Assembly (NCBI GenBank): GCA_015655145.1
Contig: JAATFO010000024.1
Coordinates: 49,454-113,453 of the forward strand
DNA: 64,000 bases
Origin: Enterobacterales bacterium
Lineage (GTDB): Bacteria; Pseudomonadota; Gammaproteobacteria; Enterobacterales; Enterobacteriaceae
Reading direction: 5' to 3'
This document shows positions 47,908 through 59,363 of the stretch, in pieces (position 1 is the stretch's first letter; each line of letters starts with the position of its first letter). The notes beneath the pieces are model-generated. The model saw only the letters and a list, made by a program, of their open reading frames with translations, did not search any database and was not told where the DNA came from. The translations under genes and the position numbers were made by a program.

Positions 47908-50900
47908 CTAAAACTCAAACTGATAGAGCAAATCCAGTGCCTGATCAATACCTGACACCGCTTCTAAATAAAGTTTAGGCATAAGGCGATAACGCAACGT
48001 TAATGTCGCCAGTGAATCAAATATGCCAACACCGTATTTTACTTGTAAGCCCGGCAACACATAACCACTGACTTGTACCTGCTGACTGTCACCAACACCA
48101 GCGGTATCAAGCGCGAGGTTACTCACGCCGAACGTTTCACCGATTTTACCCATAACCTGACCACTTTGTGCAACCCCTAAACCCACTAATGCTGAGGTTA
48201 ATGCGTTACTGTCGCCATCACTGCCCAGTCCCTGGCCACGTAACAGATAAGATAACGCTTCTTGTTGCGACATCGCCGGATCAGAAAACACGTCGGCTTT
48301 AGGCTCATCGGCAAGGCCTGTGACACGCAAACCAGCGGTGACATCATCTTCGGTAGATTCCGGATTACGGATCGCTTCGAGGTTGATATAGGGTTGCTCC
48401 GGCGGACCAGAGAACTGCAGTTCTCCTTTACGCACAATCAAATCCTGACCATACGCATGAAAACGCCCGGAGGGAATATTAATCTGGCCGTTCAGGCCCA
48501 ATCCCCGCTTATCCTGCACCAGTTTAAGATCGCCATTCAGTTTCGCTTTCAGGCCAAACGCACTAAGCCGCACATCATCACCGACATGGATGACCAAATT
48601 ACTATTAATGGCGATTGCCGTACTTTGCGGGGCGATCGGCTGCAAATTGTTATCCAGCATCACTTCATCGGATGAAACACCGGTGGCACTCTCTGGTACA
48701 TCCTGCACCGTAATGCGCGCCCAGGGAATCGACACGCGGCCATCTAGACTGAAGACTGCGGGCGTGGCTTCAAACACTAAATCGGGCGATACGTCCATCC
48801 GTACCATGGGCGGCACCGTAACACGTATCCGATCCCCCTTCGCCGCCACTCGGGCTCGCCAGTTGTCGAGTTCACTCCAGTTGGCCTCACCGCTCAGGTT
48901 AATTTGCCCCTGGGCGGTCTGGATCAGGCCATCCAGCGTGGAATTCATCCCATTAAAGGCCATGTTCAGGTTTGCCGCTGTCAGATCCACCGGCATAAAG
49001 TTGCCATCAATATCCAGATTGCGCAAAGCAAGCTGTCCAAACACCTGGGGACGTTGCAGATTTCCACCCAGTCGCAGGCTGCTGTTGAGCGTGCCGGTAA
49101 TTTTTTCGCCTTGCATCAGAGCCGGGTTGAGTATTGCCAGCGAAATATTGTTGATATTGATGTTCCCGGACAGGTTGCGTTGATGCTGTAGATCACTAAC
49201 CTGCACATTACCGTCCAGTTGACCGTTGTTGGCAATGCGCATCAACCAGTCAAACTGTGCATGTCCATCACGCAACGCCGCATTGAGATTGAGCGTATCA
49301 AAGGCGATCGGCAAGTCATTACCCTGCACATCCTGCACCACTTTCACCCGGTTACCGCGTAGCGAGGCGCGACCGACAGGCAACGCGCCGTTCGCCGTCC
49401 AACTCATCTCAGCATCACCGCTAAATACACCGCTCAGGGCCGTTTCATCAGGCAGGAAAGGTTTAAGCATCGCTAAATCAACTCGATTGACAACCACCCG
49501 GGCATGACCCGCCGGACCGGCGGTAATTGGCGCGGGCACACACAGTTGCGCCTCGGGGTTTTGCCAGCAATGCGGCCCGATGGTCGCCGTCTGCGTGGTG
49601 TTGAGATAATCAATTGTCATCGCACGCGTCAACCGCCACTCGCCAACGGGCGTATCAAAACGTGTCGTGGTAAGCGCACCTTGCCAGCGTTGAGTGTGTC
49701 TATCAAAACGTCCATTCAGCGCCAACTGACCTGATACCGGTTCGCCCTGCACTTTTAACGTCAACTGGTGCTGTTGCTCATCGCCATCGGCATTTAACGT
49801 CAACAGGTTGATGGCCAGCGCATCTTGTCGCAATTGCTCAACACGAAGCATCAGTTTCCCGGCGATACGTTCGCCGCTGCGGATATCGCCATCCAGTTTA
49901 ATGCGCCCGATACTGAGTGCCTGCCAGCGTAGTGCGCTGGCGGTCAAGGCAGCCAGTAATTGCGGTTCCCGCAGGCTACCGCGCGCTTTAAGCGTTCCCT
50001 TCACCGCGCCCCCCAGCCCCGGCAAGGCGTTATCCAGATGCTGCGCATCGATCGTGGCATCCAGATTAAGTGTATCGCCCAGCGAGCCGATAATAGCGAG
50101 ATTATTGCGCCCCAGCGCCAGTTTGATGCCCGGGATATTCCACTGGTTATAGCTGTTGCCGTATAACGTTCCCGTGACCGAAAGCGTATTTTGTCTGATG
50201 TTGCCATTCAGTTGCAATTCCGGCACCCGCATCTGCCAACTGCCGCCATACATGCTGCCGCGAGTGGTGATTTTACCGGTCAACTTCGCTGGCCAGTCCG
50301 GATACTGTTGCGCGGTATTGATACCATCCAGCGTCAGTTCACTGTGCCAGCTGATGGCTTTTCGCCAGTCCAGCAGTGCCGTGAGATCAACATGCCCTTG
50401 TAGCATTGCGAGGCGTAATTTATCCAGGCTGAACTGCTCAAGGTTACCTTTGCCATCAATGGCCAGCGTCCCGGGTGGCAGTGAATCCCCTTTAAAAGCG
50501 GCCTGCAACGACATCACATAATCGGTCGCCTTACCATTAAAGCTCAGGTTGACATTGTCCACCTGATATTGCGCTGCGCCACTTAACGGCCAGCGCAATT
50601 GTGGGCTGGTGAATGACATCTTCAACGGTAAGCCCACGGTCGCCAGTTCTGTTTGTCCGGTAAGTTGCGCGTTCACCGCGCCGGAAAGATTAAGAGCGAG
50701 GTTCAGTTGATCACGCAGCGCGCCACCCACCGTCATATGGATCTTTTCACCACCTATCGGCGTGATATTCAGGGTACTGTTAAGTGCGAAATCAACCGGC
50801 CAGCTATCCGTCAGTGTGAGGTTCCCGCTGGCATTAAGTTGACCTTGTGTCGAGTCAAGGTCAAATGTGTCCAGATGCACTGCACGTTCCGTGGTTGTCG

Positions 50901-51678
50901 CTTTAATCCGCAGACGATTAACCGTGAAATCGCTCGCACCCGTGATGCGTAATTGCTCACCCACGAATTCCTCGATAGTCACATCCAGTGGTAAGCGAAC
51001 ATCGGTTAACGCGGGCAATAGCGGCTGTGCAAACATCTCTTTTAACTGTTCCCCCAGCGGTTTCTCCTCCGGCGACGGTTTTTCACCATGTGCGGCAACC
51101 ACCTGATCATTAACCGCTTCGGCGGTTTTGGGGAGGGTAACCAACAACCCCTGAATATGCGTGGGCGTTAACGTCAGCGCCCGCGCCCGCCAGCGCAATC
51201 CCAGTGAAAAATCCGCCAGCGAAATAGCGGTATCATCAATGCGAACCTGAATATTTTGCAGCCCCAAGTGGCGCAGGGTGATCGGATACGGCGTACTAAG
51301 ATCGGTGGTTGACGGCGTCTCTTCCACTGGCGGTTCAGTGGCTGGCGGCAATTTTTTACTGTCAACAGCAACATTTACTCCGTTCAATGACAGATCATCG
51401 ATGCAAAACGCGGAATGCCGCAGGCAGCCCAGTTGTAGCGCCAGATGAAATTGACTGATAGTGACGCGAAGCCCCGGCATCTCATACTGAATGCCCGCTA
51501 CATTGAGATTCCGCCAGCCACCCGTCACCTGCTTGATCGTCAAGCCCGGCACCCAGCGGTCAGCGCCATTCAAGACCAGATGTAACCCCGTCGTGGTGCC
51601 CACCAGAAACAACACGCCGCCCAGCAATAACATCAAAACAATCAGTATGCCCGTCAGGACCTTTTTCCACCGTGTCAT
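47908..51678 (-). CDS. tamB: translocation and assembly module subunit TamB (AsmA-like)
   Basis: 1256-residue inner-membrane-anchored, periplasm-spanning protein (E. coli 1259). An N-terminal signal anchor (about residues 7-28) is followed by a very long beta-helical groove of repeated strands and the C-terminal DUF490 domain, ending ...[10 protein letters not shown]. With TamA it bridges the envelope and moves phospholipid and/or assists outer-membrane protein assembly. Its ATG overlaps the tamA stop by 4 bp. Confidence 0.96.
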   Translation of the reverse strand: MTRWKKVLTGILIVLMLLLGGVLFLVGTTTGLHLVLNGADRWVPGLTIKQVTGGWRNLNVAGIQYEMPGLRVTISQFHLALQLGCLRHSAFCIDDLSLNGVNVAVDSKKLPPATEPPVEETPSTTDLSTPYPITLRHLGLQNIQVRIDDTAISLADFSLGLRWRARALTLTPTHIQGLLVTLPKTAEAVNDQVVAAHGEKPSPEEKPLGEQLKEMFAQPLLPALTDVRLPLDVTIEEFVGEQLRITGASDFTVNRLRIKATTTERAVHLDTFDLDSTQGQLNASGNLTLTDSWPVDFALNSTLNITPIGGEKIHMTVGGALRDQLNLALNLSGAVNAQLTGQTELATVGLPLKMSFTSPQLRWPLSGAAQYQVDNVNLSFNGKATDYVMSLQAAFKGDSLPPGTLAIDGKGNLEQFSLDKLRLAMLQGHVDLTALLDWRKAISWHSELTLDGINTAQQYPDWPAKLTGKITTRGSMYGGSWQMRVPELQLNGNIRQNTLSVTGTLYGNSYNQWNIPGIKLALGRNNLAIIGSLGDTLNLDATIDAQHLDNALPGLGGAVKGTLKARGSLREPQLLAALTASALRWQALSIGRIKLDGDIRSGERIAGKLMLRVEQLRQDALAINLLTLNADGDEQQHQLTLKVQGEPVSGQLALNGRFDRHTQRWQGALTTTRFDTPVGEWRLTRAMTIDYLNTTQTATIGPHCWQNPEAQLCVPAPITAGPAGHARVVVNRVDLAMLKPFLPDETALSGVFSGDAEMSWTANGALPVGRASLRGNRVKVVQDVQGNDLPIAFDTLNLNAALRDGHAQFDWLMRIANNGQLDGNVQVSDLQHQRNLSGNININNISLAILNPALMQGEKITGTLNSSLRLGGNLQRPQVFGQLALRNLDIDGNFMPVDLTAANLNMAFNGMNSTLDGLIQTAQGQINLSGEANWSELDNWRARVAAKGDRIRVTVPPMVRMDVSPDLVFEATPAVFSLDGRVSIPWARITVQDVPESATGVSSDEVMLDNNLQPIAPQSTAIAINSNLVIHVGDDVRLSAFGLKAKLNGDLKLVQDKRGLGLNGQINIPSGRFHAYGQDLIVRKGELQFSGPPEQPYINLEAIRNPESTEDDVTAGLRVTGLADEPKADVFSDPAMSQQEALSYLLRGQGLGSDGDSNALTSALVGLGVAQSGQVMGKIGETFGVSNLALDTAGVGDSQQVQVSGYVLPGLQVKYGVGIFDSLATLTLRYRLMPKLYLEAVSGIDQALDLLYQFEF

Positions 51679-53414
51679 AACTCGGGCCCCAAACCAATGT
51701 AGAACTGTATGCCATGCGACTCGTCATCGCCCACCGGGCGGGCAATATCTAACTTGATCGGACCGACCGGCGACTGCCAACGCACGCCAAAACCCGCCCC
51801 GGTCTTCACATTACTCTGCCTGATATCATTGATAGCTTCCCCGGAATCAACAAACAGCGCGCCCCACCACTTACCGGTCACATGATACTGATATTCCAGC
51901 GATCCCGTCGCCAGCTTTGACGCCCCGGTCAATTTTCCGTCATCGTCACGGGGTGAAATGCCTTTGTATTTATAACCCCGAATACTGCGGTCACCCCCGG
52001 CGAAGAACCGCAGGTCCGGCGGCACGCGTTCAAAGTCATTGGTTTCAATCCAGCCAATATTACCCCGGACCACAAAACGATGATTTTCCGCCAGCGTGCG
52101 GATCCAGACGTTCTGCGCCTGCATGATGAGAAAATCCACGTCCGATCCCCAGGTGGTATCAGAGATATCCACCGAATACCGTTGTGAATCGCCCCAGGAG
52201 GGCATCAGACCGCCCCGGGAACGAGTGCGATTAATACTGACGCCCGGATAGATTAGCATCGTGGTGTTAGTAACATTGCCCTGGGTAAAGTGATCAAGAC
52301 TCCAGCGCAGGTTAATCGCTTTCTGCCAACCACTGCTGTTATCCCAGTAGCGTGAGGCCGCCAGGGTCGTCGAATCGGCTTTGGTATCGTTAAGATCGGT
52401 ACGTTTTAAGCCCCCCTGATACAGATAATATTGTTCCAGCGGACTCTTCAGTAATGGGACTTTATAGCTGAAATCAAGCTGTTGCTCAGGTGCGGAAATA
52501 TTTGCGCTGGTACTAAAACTGTGTCCCCGCGAGTTCACCCACGGTTTTTTCCATGTCGCTTTCACCCGCGGGCCGACATCAGTGGAATACCCCACACCGG
52601 TTTCAATCGTATTCTCGGTTCGCGGTGATACTACGCCATCCAGCGGCAGGATTTTATTTTCCCGTGCCTGATCAAACACAGGAGACACTACCACTGAATT
52701 AAACCAACCCGTCGCAGAAAGACGCCGGTTCAGTTCAGCCAGATCTCGCGAGCTATAGGCATCGCCTTGTTTAAAGGGCACCAGATTTTGCAAATATTCA
52801 TCACGAATTTGTGATCCGCTAAAATGGACAGCACCAAAGTGATAACGCTCGCCGCTGTCATAATCCAGTTGCCAGAAAGCGGCGTGTCGCGCAACGGAAA
52901 CCCCCAGTTGGCTCTCTCTAAATTCACCATCGAAATAACCGTTACGCAGAGCCAACTGGGTAAAGCCATTTTTAAAACTGTCGTACTGACCATGATTGAG
53001 TACGACGCCGTTTTTCGGCTCACCGTCTTTCACCCACTTTTGATAATCGGGATCGTTACGCGCATCGCCACGCACAATGACGGTAGTTCCGGCAATTTTT
53101 ACCGGTTCCCCTGCGGTTACCCGGGCAATCAACACCGGACGCCCACCCTTAGCGGGTGCCGGGCGCGATTCAAAATCGATACTGGGTTCGTAATACCCCA
53201 ATGCGCGCAATCCCTCCTGGATTGCCTCAGAGACCCGCGCCTTAAAGCGAGCATCTGCCGACACCTCATCGCGGCCGATGGTGGAAAGTCGCGCCCTGAC
53301 ATTCTTTTTTAAATCCCCGGATAGCCCTTCAACCTGCAAGCGAACATTCGCCGCCTGCACGACAGGTACGGCAATCAGCAAACAATACATGCAATAGACA
53401 TAAATTCGTGGCAC
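51675..53414 (-). CDS. tamA: outer-membrane Omp85-family protein TamA
   Basis: 579-residue Omp85 protein (E. coli 577). Signal peptide [18 protein letters not shown], cleaved before [10 protein letters not shown]; three POTRA domains (about 22-260), then a 16-strand barrel with the conserved [16 protein letters not shown] loop-6 motif (near 490) and C-terminal FYIGLGPEL. Start is GTG at 53412-53414, five bases behind AGGAG; an in-frame upstream start has no such site. It heads the tamA-tamB-ytfP operon. The divergent msrA seen in E. coli is absent. Confidence 0.95.
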   Translation of the reverse strand: MPRIYVYCMYCLLIAVPVVQAANVRLQVEGLSGDLKKNVRARLSTIGRDEVSADARFKARVSEAIQEGLRALGYYEPSIDFESRPAPAKGGRPVLIARVTAGEPVKIAGTTVIVRGDARNDPDYQKWVKDGEPKNGVVLNHGQYDSFKNGFTQLALRNGYFDGEFRESQLGVSVARHAAFWQLDYDSGERYHFGAVHFSGSQIRDEYLQNLVPFKQGDAYSSRDLAELNRRLSATGWFNSVVVSPVFDQARENKILPLDGVVSPRTENTIETGVGYSTDVGPRVKATWKKPWVNSRGHSFSTSANISAPEQQLDFSYKVPLLKSPLEQYYLYQGGLKRTDLNDTKADSTTLAASRYWDNSSGWQKAINLRWSLDHFTQGNVTNTTMLIYPGVSINRTRSRGGLMPSWGDSQRYSVDISDTTWGSDVDFLIMQAQNVWIRTLAENHRFVVRGNIGWIETNDFERVPPDLRFFAGGDRSIRGYKYKGISPRDDDGKLTGASKLATGSLEYQYHVTGKWWGALFVDSGEAINDIRQSNVKTGAGFGVRWQSPVGPIKLDIARPVGDDESHGIQFYIGLGPEL

Positions 53415-53851
53415 GCTTACTCCTGTTAACATTGCTGGCCAGTTTTCCATTGGAAAAACCGTTTCTGACTAGCAAGCCACTGTGCTTGATGGCTTTTTTA
53501 TATATAGAGCATAGCGGCTCTTTGCGCACTCGCATGGTTTTTAACGATTTACCCGCACGCTCATACCGCCCACTTTTACGGTTCATTGTCTGCAAAGAAT
53601 CCCTCTGATACAACCCACAATCATGATCAGTACTTCACTGTCAGAGATTCGGCCTGAAACAGCCACTGTCTGACAAAATATTATACCGGGGGTTCAAAGC
53701 GTGCTTATGCTGTCACAGCGTCTTCGCGGCGAGTCTCCTTCGGAGAAGGCGGCAATAACAGCGCTAGCGGCCTGATTAGGGCTACTGCTATAATCCACAC
53801 TCAGGACCGTGACTGGCTTTTCAGCTTACCGACAAACCGGCCGGCGTATCA
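53415..53851. promoter_or_regulatory. tamA-paeA intergenic region with extended -10 promoter
   Basis: No msrA or other conserved gene is seen here. An extended -10 element TGCTATAAT (53786-53794) points toward paeA and would give a leader of about 210 nt. GAGTCTCC (53733-53740) and GGAGAAGGC nearby form a short hairpin-like arrangement. The tamA promoter must lie in the AT-rich 53480-53520 stretch. Confidence 0.45.
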
Positions 53852-53986
53852 ATGGCGACTTTTCATGACTTCTTCTGCCCGATGACCACGGAAAAACCGC
53901 GGCTAACAGGCGCAGACATTTTTGGCACGGATAGCCCTGTATCTCTGATGAGAACAAGACCCGCTCGCTGCCCAGGCCAAAAATGA
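53852..53986 (+). CDS. possible 44-residue leader ORF upstream of paeA
   Basis: An open frame starting MATFHDFFCPMTTEKPRL and ending RPARCPGQK sits wholly inside the predicted paeA leader, stopping 27 bp before the paeA ATG. The ribosome site is weak and I know of no homologue. It could be chance, or a regulatory upstream ORF of the kind used for polyamine-responsive genes such as speF. Confidence 0.2.
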   Translation: MATFHDFFCPMTTEKPRLTGADIFGTDSPVSLMRTRPARCPGQK

Positions 53987-54013
53987 CAAGTAGTTAAAAC
54001 CAATGGAACCTTT

Positions 54014-55336
54014 ATGCTAGATAGTTTGCTTGTCATACTCGTACTGATTGCGGTCAGCGCTTTTTTCTCTCTGTCGGAAATTTCGTTAGCTGCCGCGCGC
54101 AAAATAAAGCTGAAACTGCTGGCCGATGAGGGCAACATCAATGCCCAACGGGTCCTGAAAATGCAGGAAACACCGGGCATGTTTTTCACGGTGGTGCAAA
54201 TCGGCCTTAACGCGGTCGCTATCCTTGGCGGGATTGTCGGCGACGCGGCTTTTTCACCCGTTTTTCGTTCGTTGTTTGAGCGTGTTATCTCTCCCGAACT
54301 GTCGGAACAACTCAGTTTTATTTGCTCCTTCACGCTGGTCACCAGCTTGTTTATTCTGTTTGCTGATCTCACGCCCAAACGCATTGGCATGATTGCTCCT
54401 GAGGTTATCGCCTTACGCATCATCAACCCCATGCGCTTTTTCCTGTTTATTTTCCGTCCACTGGTGTGGTTTTTTAACGGTATGGCGAATATGATTTTTC
54501 ATCAGTTCAACATTCCGATGGTGCGTAAAGACGATATCACCTCTGATGATATCTATGCCGTGGTGGAAGCCGGGGCGCTGGCGGGAGTGCTGCGCAAACA
54601 AGAACATGAGTTGATCGAAAATGTATTCGAACTGGAATCCCGTACGGTTCCGTCATCCATGACCTCACGTGAAAATATTGTCTGGTTCAATCTGCACGAA
54701 GATGAAAACAGTCTGAAAGAAAAGATTGCCATGCATCCGCATTCCCGGTTTCTGGTCTGTAACGAGGATATTGACCATATTGTCGGTTATGTGGATTCCA
54801 AAGAACTGCTGCTACGCGTACTGGGTAACCAAAGTTTGACGCTGAGCAGCGGCGTGCAGATTCGTTCCGCATTGATCGTACCGGATACATTGACACTCTC
54901 GGAAGCGCTGGAGAGTTTTAAAACCGCCGGTGAAGACTTCGCGGTGATCATGAACGAATATGCGTTGGTGGTTGGCATCATTACGCTTAACGATGTGATG
55001 ACCACGCTAATGGGCGATTTAGTCGGTCAGGGGCTTGAAGAACAGATTGTCGCCCGTGACGAGAATTCCTGGCTGGTGGAAGGCGGCACCCCCATCGATG
55101 ACGTAATGCGGGTGCTGGATATTGATGAGTTTCCTCGTTCAGCTAACTACGAGACCATCGGCGGATTTATGATGTATATGCTGCGTAAAATCCCGAAACG
55201 TACTGATTTTGTGAAATTCGCCGGGTATAAATTTGAAGTGGTGGATATCGACAGTTACCGCATCGATCAGCTGTTGGTCACCCGGATTGATGAACGCCCA
55301 GCGGTCCTTAATGTGACGAAAACGCCGGAAGAGTAA
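54014..55336 (+). CDS. paeA: polyamine exporter PaeA (YtfL), CNNM/HlyC-type
   Basis: 440-residue inner-membrane protein (E. coli YtfL/PaeA 447) linked to cadaverine and putrescine efflux in stationary phase. An N-terminal DUF21/CNNM domain with four hydrophobic segments (about 1-170) is followed by a CBS pair (about 205-325) and a C-terminal CorC/HlyC domain containing NYETIGGFMMYMLRKIPK. The acidic-helix motif SEISLAAARKIKL lies near 22. The ATG at 54014 follows TGGAACC. Confidence 0.92.
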   Translation: MLDSLLVILVLIAVSAFFSLSEISLAAARKIKLKLLADEGNINAQRVLKMQETPGMFFTVVQIGLNAVAILGGIVGDAAFSPVFRSLFERVISPELSEQLSFICSFTLVTSLFILFADLTPKRIGMIAPEVIALRIINPMRFFLFIFRPLVWFFNGMANMIFHQFNIPMVRKDDITSDDIYAVVEAGALAGVLRKQEHELIENVFELESRTVPSSMTSRENIVWFNLHEDENSLKEKIAMHPHSRFLVCNEDIDHIVGYVDSKELLLRVLGNQSLTLSSGVQIRSALIVPDTLTLSEALESFKTAGEDFAVIMNEYALVVGIITLNDVMTTLMGDLVGQGLEEQIVARDENSWLVEGGTPIDDVMRVLDIDEFPRSANYETIGGFMMYMLRKIPKRTDFVKFAGYKFEVVDIDSYRIDQLLVTRIDERPAVLNVTKTPEE

Positions 55337-55540
55337 ATCACCGGGACAATAAAAACGCACAATAGCCATAATCATTGATATTGCATCCGGGCGGCAAACC
55401 AGCGAATCCCAGTGCGTTTTTGTGGGTCAGGATTCAGGTGCGTGACAAATCCGCCAGCAACAGACTGGACAATGCTGGCGTCATCCCCGGTGACGGAAGA
55501 CGGGTAACGCCGTTGGTGCTCACGCATGCCGGACCGGGCA

Positions 55541-55747
55541 TCAGGGGTATTCCATTTGTAAACGCAGGACCTGACGATTAACTTCAGACATCACACTGAG
55601 GTGCTGTTTGTCCTTCACGCGTGGAATCAATATTTTACCTTTATCAAACTCAAATGCGCCCACATCCTTGATGTACAGCCTTCCTCTGAACAGCGTCTTA
55701 ACGTACTTAGCAACCTGAAATGGATTATAACGTTGAAAGATCTTCAT
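55541..55747 (-). CDS. ytfK: stringent-response modulator YtfK
   Basis: 68-residue protein almost identical in pattern to E. coli YtfK (68), which promotes SpoT-dependent (p)ppGpp accumulation under phosphate and fatty-acid limitation. It starts [20 protein letters not shown] and holds the conserved [15 protein letters not shown] segment. The ATG follows CAGGAG. It is located between paeA (convergent) and ytfJ (divergent), the E. coli arrangement. Confidence 0.96.
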   Translation of the reverse strand: MKIFQRYNPFQVAKYVKTLFRGRLYIKDVGAFEFDKGKILIPRVKDKQHLSVMSEVNRQVLRLQMEYP

Positions 55748-56068
55748 TTTTTATTAACTCCTGCACAAGTACACTACGCTTCTTTGTTATCTCATTAGGT
55801 ATAAACCTGTAAAACGCAAAACAGACATAGGTTATAGAGCGCTATTTCTTTCCCTGGTTCCGCAAAAAGTGATTTTTTTACTGAATTGACGCCGCACAAC
55901 AGAACACTATGTTCTAACAATAGACAAAATCAGTATAAACATTCAATTTGTAGGGATTTGTGTTGCCCGGCGCAAAGTGGGCACGCCGAGGCGACAGCAA
56001 GCATCATCTCTGCTTATTATTTCAGGAACATGACCACGTGGTCAGGTAACCTGCAAAACGGAGCACCG
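55748..56068. promoter_or_regulatory. ytfK-ytfJ divergent regulatory region
   Basis: 321 bp without a supported gene. It contains AGAACA-CTA-TGTTCT (55901-55915), a perfect inverted repeat that could be an operator for either gene. The region is AT-rich and should hold both promoters. Confidence 0.35.
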
Positions 56069-56626
56069 ATGATAACAATACGTTCTTTTAGCCTGGCGCT
56101 GATTCTGCTGCCCTTTACGGTCTTTGCACATGACATTGTTACCGGCCAGCGTGTTGCCGCTGTCGGTATTACCGATAAAGGCGAACTGCTCTACCAGCAA
56201 GAGGTCTTTAGCTACCAACACTGGAATAGCGCACAGTTACCCGGCAAAGTACGGGTGATACAACATATTGCAGGACGTTCATCAGCAAAGGAGAAGAATG
56301 CCGCACTGATTGAAGCCATCAAAGCCGCGCAGTTACCTCACGATCGTTACCAAACCACCACCATTGTGAACACCGATGACGCCATACCGGGTACCGGCCT
56401 GTTTGTCCGTCGCAGTATTGAAAGCAATAAAAAACAGTATCCCTGGTCGCAATTCATTATCGACAGTGACGGTGCCGCGAAAAAATCCTGGCAACTGCTC
56501 AATGGCAATTCTGCCATCATCGTGCTGGATCACAGCGGAAAAGTGCGTTTCGTCAAAGAGGGGGCGTTAACCGCAGAGGAAGTAAAACAGGTGATGGCAT
56601 TATTACAGCGATTATTACAGGAATGA
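56069..56626 (+). CDS. ytfJ: periplasmic protein YtfJ (thioredoxin-like fold)
   Basis: 185-residue secreted protein (E. coli YtfJ 184). Signal peptide MITIRSFSLALILLPFTVFA, mature start HDIVTG. The conserved core RVIQHIAGRSSAKEKNAALI and YPWSQFIIDSDG are of thioredoxin/AhpC-like character, but the redox cysteine pair is missing. Role unknown. The ATG at 56069 behind CGGAG starts the signal peptide; the frame opens far upstream at 55886. Confidence 0.92.
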   Translation: MITIRSFSLALILLPFTVFAHDIVTGQRVAAVGITDKGELLYQQEVFSYQHWNSAQLPGKVRVIQHIAGRSSAKEKNAALIEAIKAAQLPHDRYQTTTIVNTDDAIPGTGLFVRRSIESNKKQYPWSQFIIDSDGAAKKSWQLLNGNSAIIVLDHSGKVRFVKEGALTAEEVKQVMALLQRLLQE

Positions 56627-56648
56627 TCAACGGGCGCCGGGTCAGCGA

Positions 56649-56664
56649 TGTCCGGGCCCGGACA
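56649..56664. repeat. 16-bp perfect palindrome between ytfJ and cysQ
   Basis: TGTCCGGGCCCGGACA lies between the convergent ytfJ and cysQ stop codons. It could form a short cruciform or mutual terminator core, but no U-tract follows in either direction. Confidence 0.5.
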
Positions 56665-56665
56665 A

Positions 56666-57412
56666 TTAAAAAATGGAAACCCGAAACCCCGGATTGAGAA
56701 ACGACTCGCGCGGCGCGTAATCCAGTTCTTTTCCTTGCCAGTCATGAACATGCGCCCCGGCAGCAATTGCTACCGCATGCCCGGCGGCAGTATCCCAGAC
56801 ATTGGTTGGTCCAAAACGTGGGTAAAGTTGCGCTTTTCCTTCCGCAACCAGGCAAAATTTCAGTGAAGAGCCAATCGCCGTAGTCTGATGTTCGCCCATT
56901 TGGTTCAGGTATTCTTTTAACTCCTCGTCCACAGCCGCATGGGAACGGCTAATAACCACCCGAGGCGGACGCGCATCACACACCCTGATTTGCTGCTTAT
57001 AGCCCCCTTCTTCTTTCCAGGCCCGGCCTTCGGCCGCAGAATACATCACTGCTGTTGCGGGAACATACACCACGCCCAACACTGGCATTCCTTTTTCAAT
57101 CAAGGCGATATTGACCGTAAATTCCCCATTCCGATTGAGGAACTCTTTGGTGCCGTCCAGCGGATCAACCAGCCAGTAACGTTGCCAGTGCTGACGAACC
57201 GCCCACTCTGGCGGCGCTTCTTCAGAAAGCACCGGGATATCCGGCGTGAGCGTCGCCAGTCCCTGCACAATCACCTGATGCGCGGCTATATCAGCTGCGG
57301 TGACGGGTGAGTTGTCTGATTTGTGAGAAACGTTAAGCGGCGTCTCGCCATTGTAGACGTTCATAATGGCCTCGCCCGCATCACGTGCCAGCTGGCAGAT
57401 TTGCTCTAACAT
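56666..57412 (-). CDS. cysQ: 3'(2'),5'-bisphosphate nucleotidase
   Basis: 248-residue Li+-sensitive phosphatase (E. coli 246) that converts PAP to AMP, removing a toxic by-product of sulfate assimilation. Motifs: SEEAPP (metal glutamate, near 63), [16 protein letters not shown] (near 83-98, metal binding) and [15 protein letters not shown] (near 206). It converges on ytfJ. Confidence 0.96.
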   Translation of the reverse strand: MLEQICQLARDAGEAIMNVYNGETPLNVSHKSDNSPVTAADIAAHQVIVQGLATLTPDIPVLSEEAPPEWAVRQHWQRYWLVDPLDGTKEFLNRNGEFTVNIALIEKGMPVLGVVYVPATAVMYSAAEGRAWKEEGGYKQQIRVCDARPPRVVISRSHAAVDEELKEYLNQMGEHQTTAIGSSLKFCLVAEGKAQLYPRFGPTNVWDTAAGHAVAIAAGAHVHDWQGKELDYAPRESFLNPGFRVSIF

Positions 57413-57600
57413 TGGTCACCTCATTATGGTTATATGTCGCAATAATGACGGTTTTGCTACATCGCCTGAAAATGATTTCCCTACGGCAAATCATAGCATT
57501 TTATGACTCTGCTATTTTATCACGCTAACCCATGCTGAATACAGGCGACCCGGTATTTTAACATCAACAAGATCATTGCCATGACCTGCCATCATCGTCA

Positions 57601-57642
57601 GTACATCCCCCGCACGGGGGATGTACCCGGACATGTCCGGCA
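57601..57642. repeat. two adjacent palindromes downstream of fklB
   Basis: GTACATCCCCC and GGGGGATGTAC (57601-57626, 4-nt loop) form an 11-bp perfect stem, and CCGGACATGTCCGG (57628-57641) is a second perfect palindrome. They are 23 bp past the fklB stop. They may serve as a terminator-like structure, although no U-tract is seen on the minus strand. Confidence 0.55.
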
Positions 57643-57664
57643 TGTAGGCGTGCACAACGTCACC

Positions 57665-58285
57665 TTACAAAATGTCTAACAATTCCACTTCAAAAATCAG
57701 TGTGCTGAACGGAGGGATTGAGGCACCCGCACCACGTTCGCCATACGCCAGGTTATGCGGAATAGTCAGCGCCCATTTGGATCCCACAGGCATCATCATT
57801 AACGCTTCAATCCAGCCGGCAATCACGCCGTTCACCGGAAATTCGGCTGGCTCGCCACGAGCGACAGAGCTGTCAAATACCGAGCCGTCGATCAGTTTCC
57901 CGGTGTAATGTACCCGCACATGATCCTGACGAGATGGGATCGCCCCATCCCCCTGCTTCAACACGCTGAACTGCAAGCCAGATTCAGTGCTGCTGACGCC
58001 CGCGCGCTTGAGGTTTTCTTCAAGGTATTTTTGACCATCGACCGCCACCGCTTGTTGTTGCACACGGCGCACTTCATCCGCCCGTTCATGGACTTCACGC
58101 AGCGCACGGTGTACCACATCCACCGGTACGGCTGGCGCATTTCCTTCCAGCGCATCCCTCAGGCCCGCAAGTAATGCTTCCGGCAGCAAACCCTGCAGAC
58201 CCGATTCCAGCAATTGCTGGCCAACTTGTAAACCAATCCCGTAACTTGCTTGCGCTTCAACGCTGTCAAACGAAGGGGTTGTCAT
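57665..58285 (-). CDS. fklB: FKBP-type peptidyl-prolyl isomerase FklB (FKBP22)
   Basis: 206-residue homodimeric PPIase, the E. coli FklB length. The N-terminal helical dimerisation domain (about 1-90) precedes the FKBP domain (about 110-206) with [16 protein letters not shown] and [19 protein letters not shown] holding the active-site aromatic residues. No signal peptide, so cytoplasmic. The ATG at 58283-58285 after AAGGAAAA matches the family; the frame extends to 58339. Divergent from ytfB. Confidence 0.95.
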   Translation of the reverse strand: MTTPSFDSVEAQASYGIGLQVGQQLLESGLQGLLPEALLAGLRDALEGNAPAVPVDVVHRALREVHERADEVRRVQQQAVAVDGQKYLEENLKRAGVSSTESGLQFSVLKQGDGAIPSRQDHVRVHYTGKLIDGSVFDSSVARGEPAEFPVNGVIAGWIEALMMMPVGSKWALTIPHNLAYGERGAGASIPPFSTLIFEVELLDIL

Positions 58286-58556
58286 GATTTTTCCTTTTAT
58301 CTTGGGTAAAAAACAGAATGGCGCAGCATACCAGCGCAAGCCCGGCGGGTAAAATCAGGTTTGTCAGAGAGTGACTTTTACCAGAGAAAAGGAAACAATA
58401 ACCTGATCCACTTTTTGCACATACTGGCAGGCACTTCGCGTCAGATTTGCGCATACTGTGAGTAATCGTTCGGGGAAAAACCGGCCAGATGATAATATCC
58501 TGACGATACATGACCGATCCGAATAACCATGACCAGCTTAAACTGAGAGAGTACAT

Positions 58557-59234
58557 ATGGGCCAGATCGCCCCAAGACGCCGTAGGACGCGTCTGCCGTT
58601 TTACAATCCACTATTAAAAATGTGGATGGTAAACCGCAAAACCACACGGAAAGAGGAAGCGGTGTCCGAAGAGGGCGAAGTAATGCACAACACGCCTCTC
58701 TCAGCACGCGGCAAAGCAGGGTTACGTAAACTCTGGCACCTGGCGGATCAGGTTCGCTGGCTGGACCCTTTACCGCCGATGCATCGACGTGGCATGATTA
58801 TCGCCGCCATTATCGTGCTGCTGGCGATTTTATGGCCTGCGCCCACCTCAAAATATCCCGTCGAGCAGCCGGCTACATCACCGCACCACGCCAGCGATGC
58901 GCCAATGCAGGCGAAAATCTACGACAACAATCAACCCGGTAAGCGACCACAATCACCCCTGGATGATGCTCAGGGGCAGTGGCATAGCTTCCAGATTGCC
59001 GCCGGACAGACGCTGGCGCAATTGTTCCGTGATAATAACTTGCCCGTAAATGACGTGTTTGCCATGGCGCAGGTGGAAGGGGATGATAAACCGCTAAGTC
59101 ATCTGCGTACCGGCCAACGTGTGACCATTCGCCAGGACACTCAGGGGCAAGTGACCGGATTAACGATTGATACCGACAACGGCCCGGTATTGTTTACCCG
59201 CCAGGCGGATGGTACGTTTATCCGGGCACAATGA
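58557..59234 (+). CDS. ytfB: OapA-family cell-division/adhesion protein YtfB
   Basis: 225-residue bitopic inner-membrane protein (E. coli YtfB 212). The cytoplasmic N-terminus contains the conserved LDPLPPMHRRG motif just before one transmembrane helix (about 80-97); the periplasmic part has a variable linker and an OapA/LysM-like C-terminal domain (about 140-225; TLAQLFRDNNLPVNDVFAMA). E. coli YtfB binds peptidoglycan glycans and localises to the division site. The first 40 residues are longer and more basic than in E. coli, so an internal start near 58683 (MHNTPLS) is possible. Confidence 0.87.
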   Translation: MGQIAPRRRRTRLPFYNPLLKMWMVNRKTTRKEEAVSEEGEVMHNTPLSARGKAGLRKLWHLADQVRWLDPLPPMHRRGMIIAAIIVLLAILWPAPTSKYPVEQPATSPHHASDAPMQAKIYDNNQPGKRPQSPLDDAQGQWHSFQIAAGQTLAQLFRDNNLPVNDVFAMAQVEGDDKPLSHLRTGQRVTIRQDTQGQVTGLTIDTDNGPVLFTRQADGTFIRAQ

Positions 59235-59363
59235 TCACCGGCAAAGCACTCGCATGATACATCAGGCCTGGCCTGGCGCTCACACGCTATGTCGGCACTA
59301 TCATGTTATTGCAACCGGTTATCGCAGTAAAAACCCGACAACGTCGCGGACAAATCTCGGGCA

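Noticed and set aside
53863..54432. 189-codon minus-strand frame opposite the paeA start
   Set aside because: Antisense shadow of the conserved paeA coding region with no family resemblance.
55351..55421. 10-bp inverted repeat AAAAACGCAC/GTGCGTTTTT after paeA as a terminator
   Set aside because: The arms are 51 nt apart, too far for an efficient intrinsic terminator; possible but not supported.
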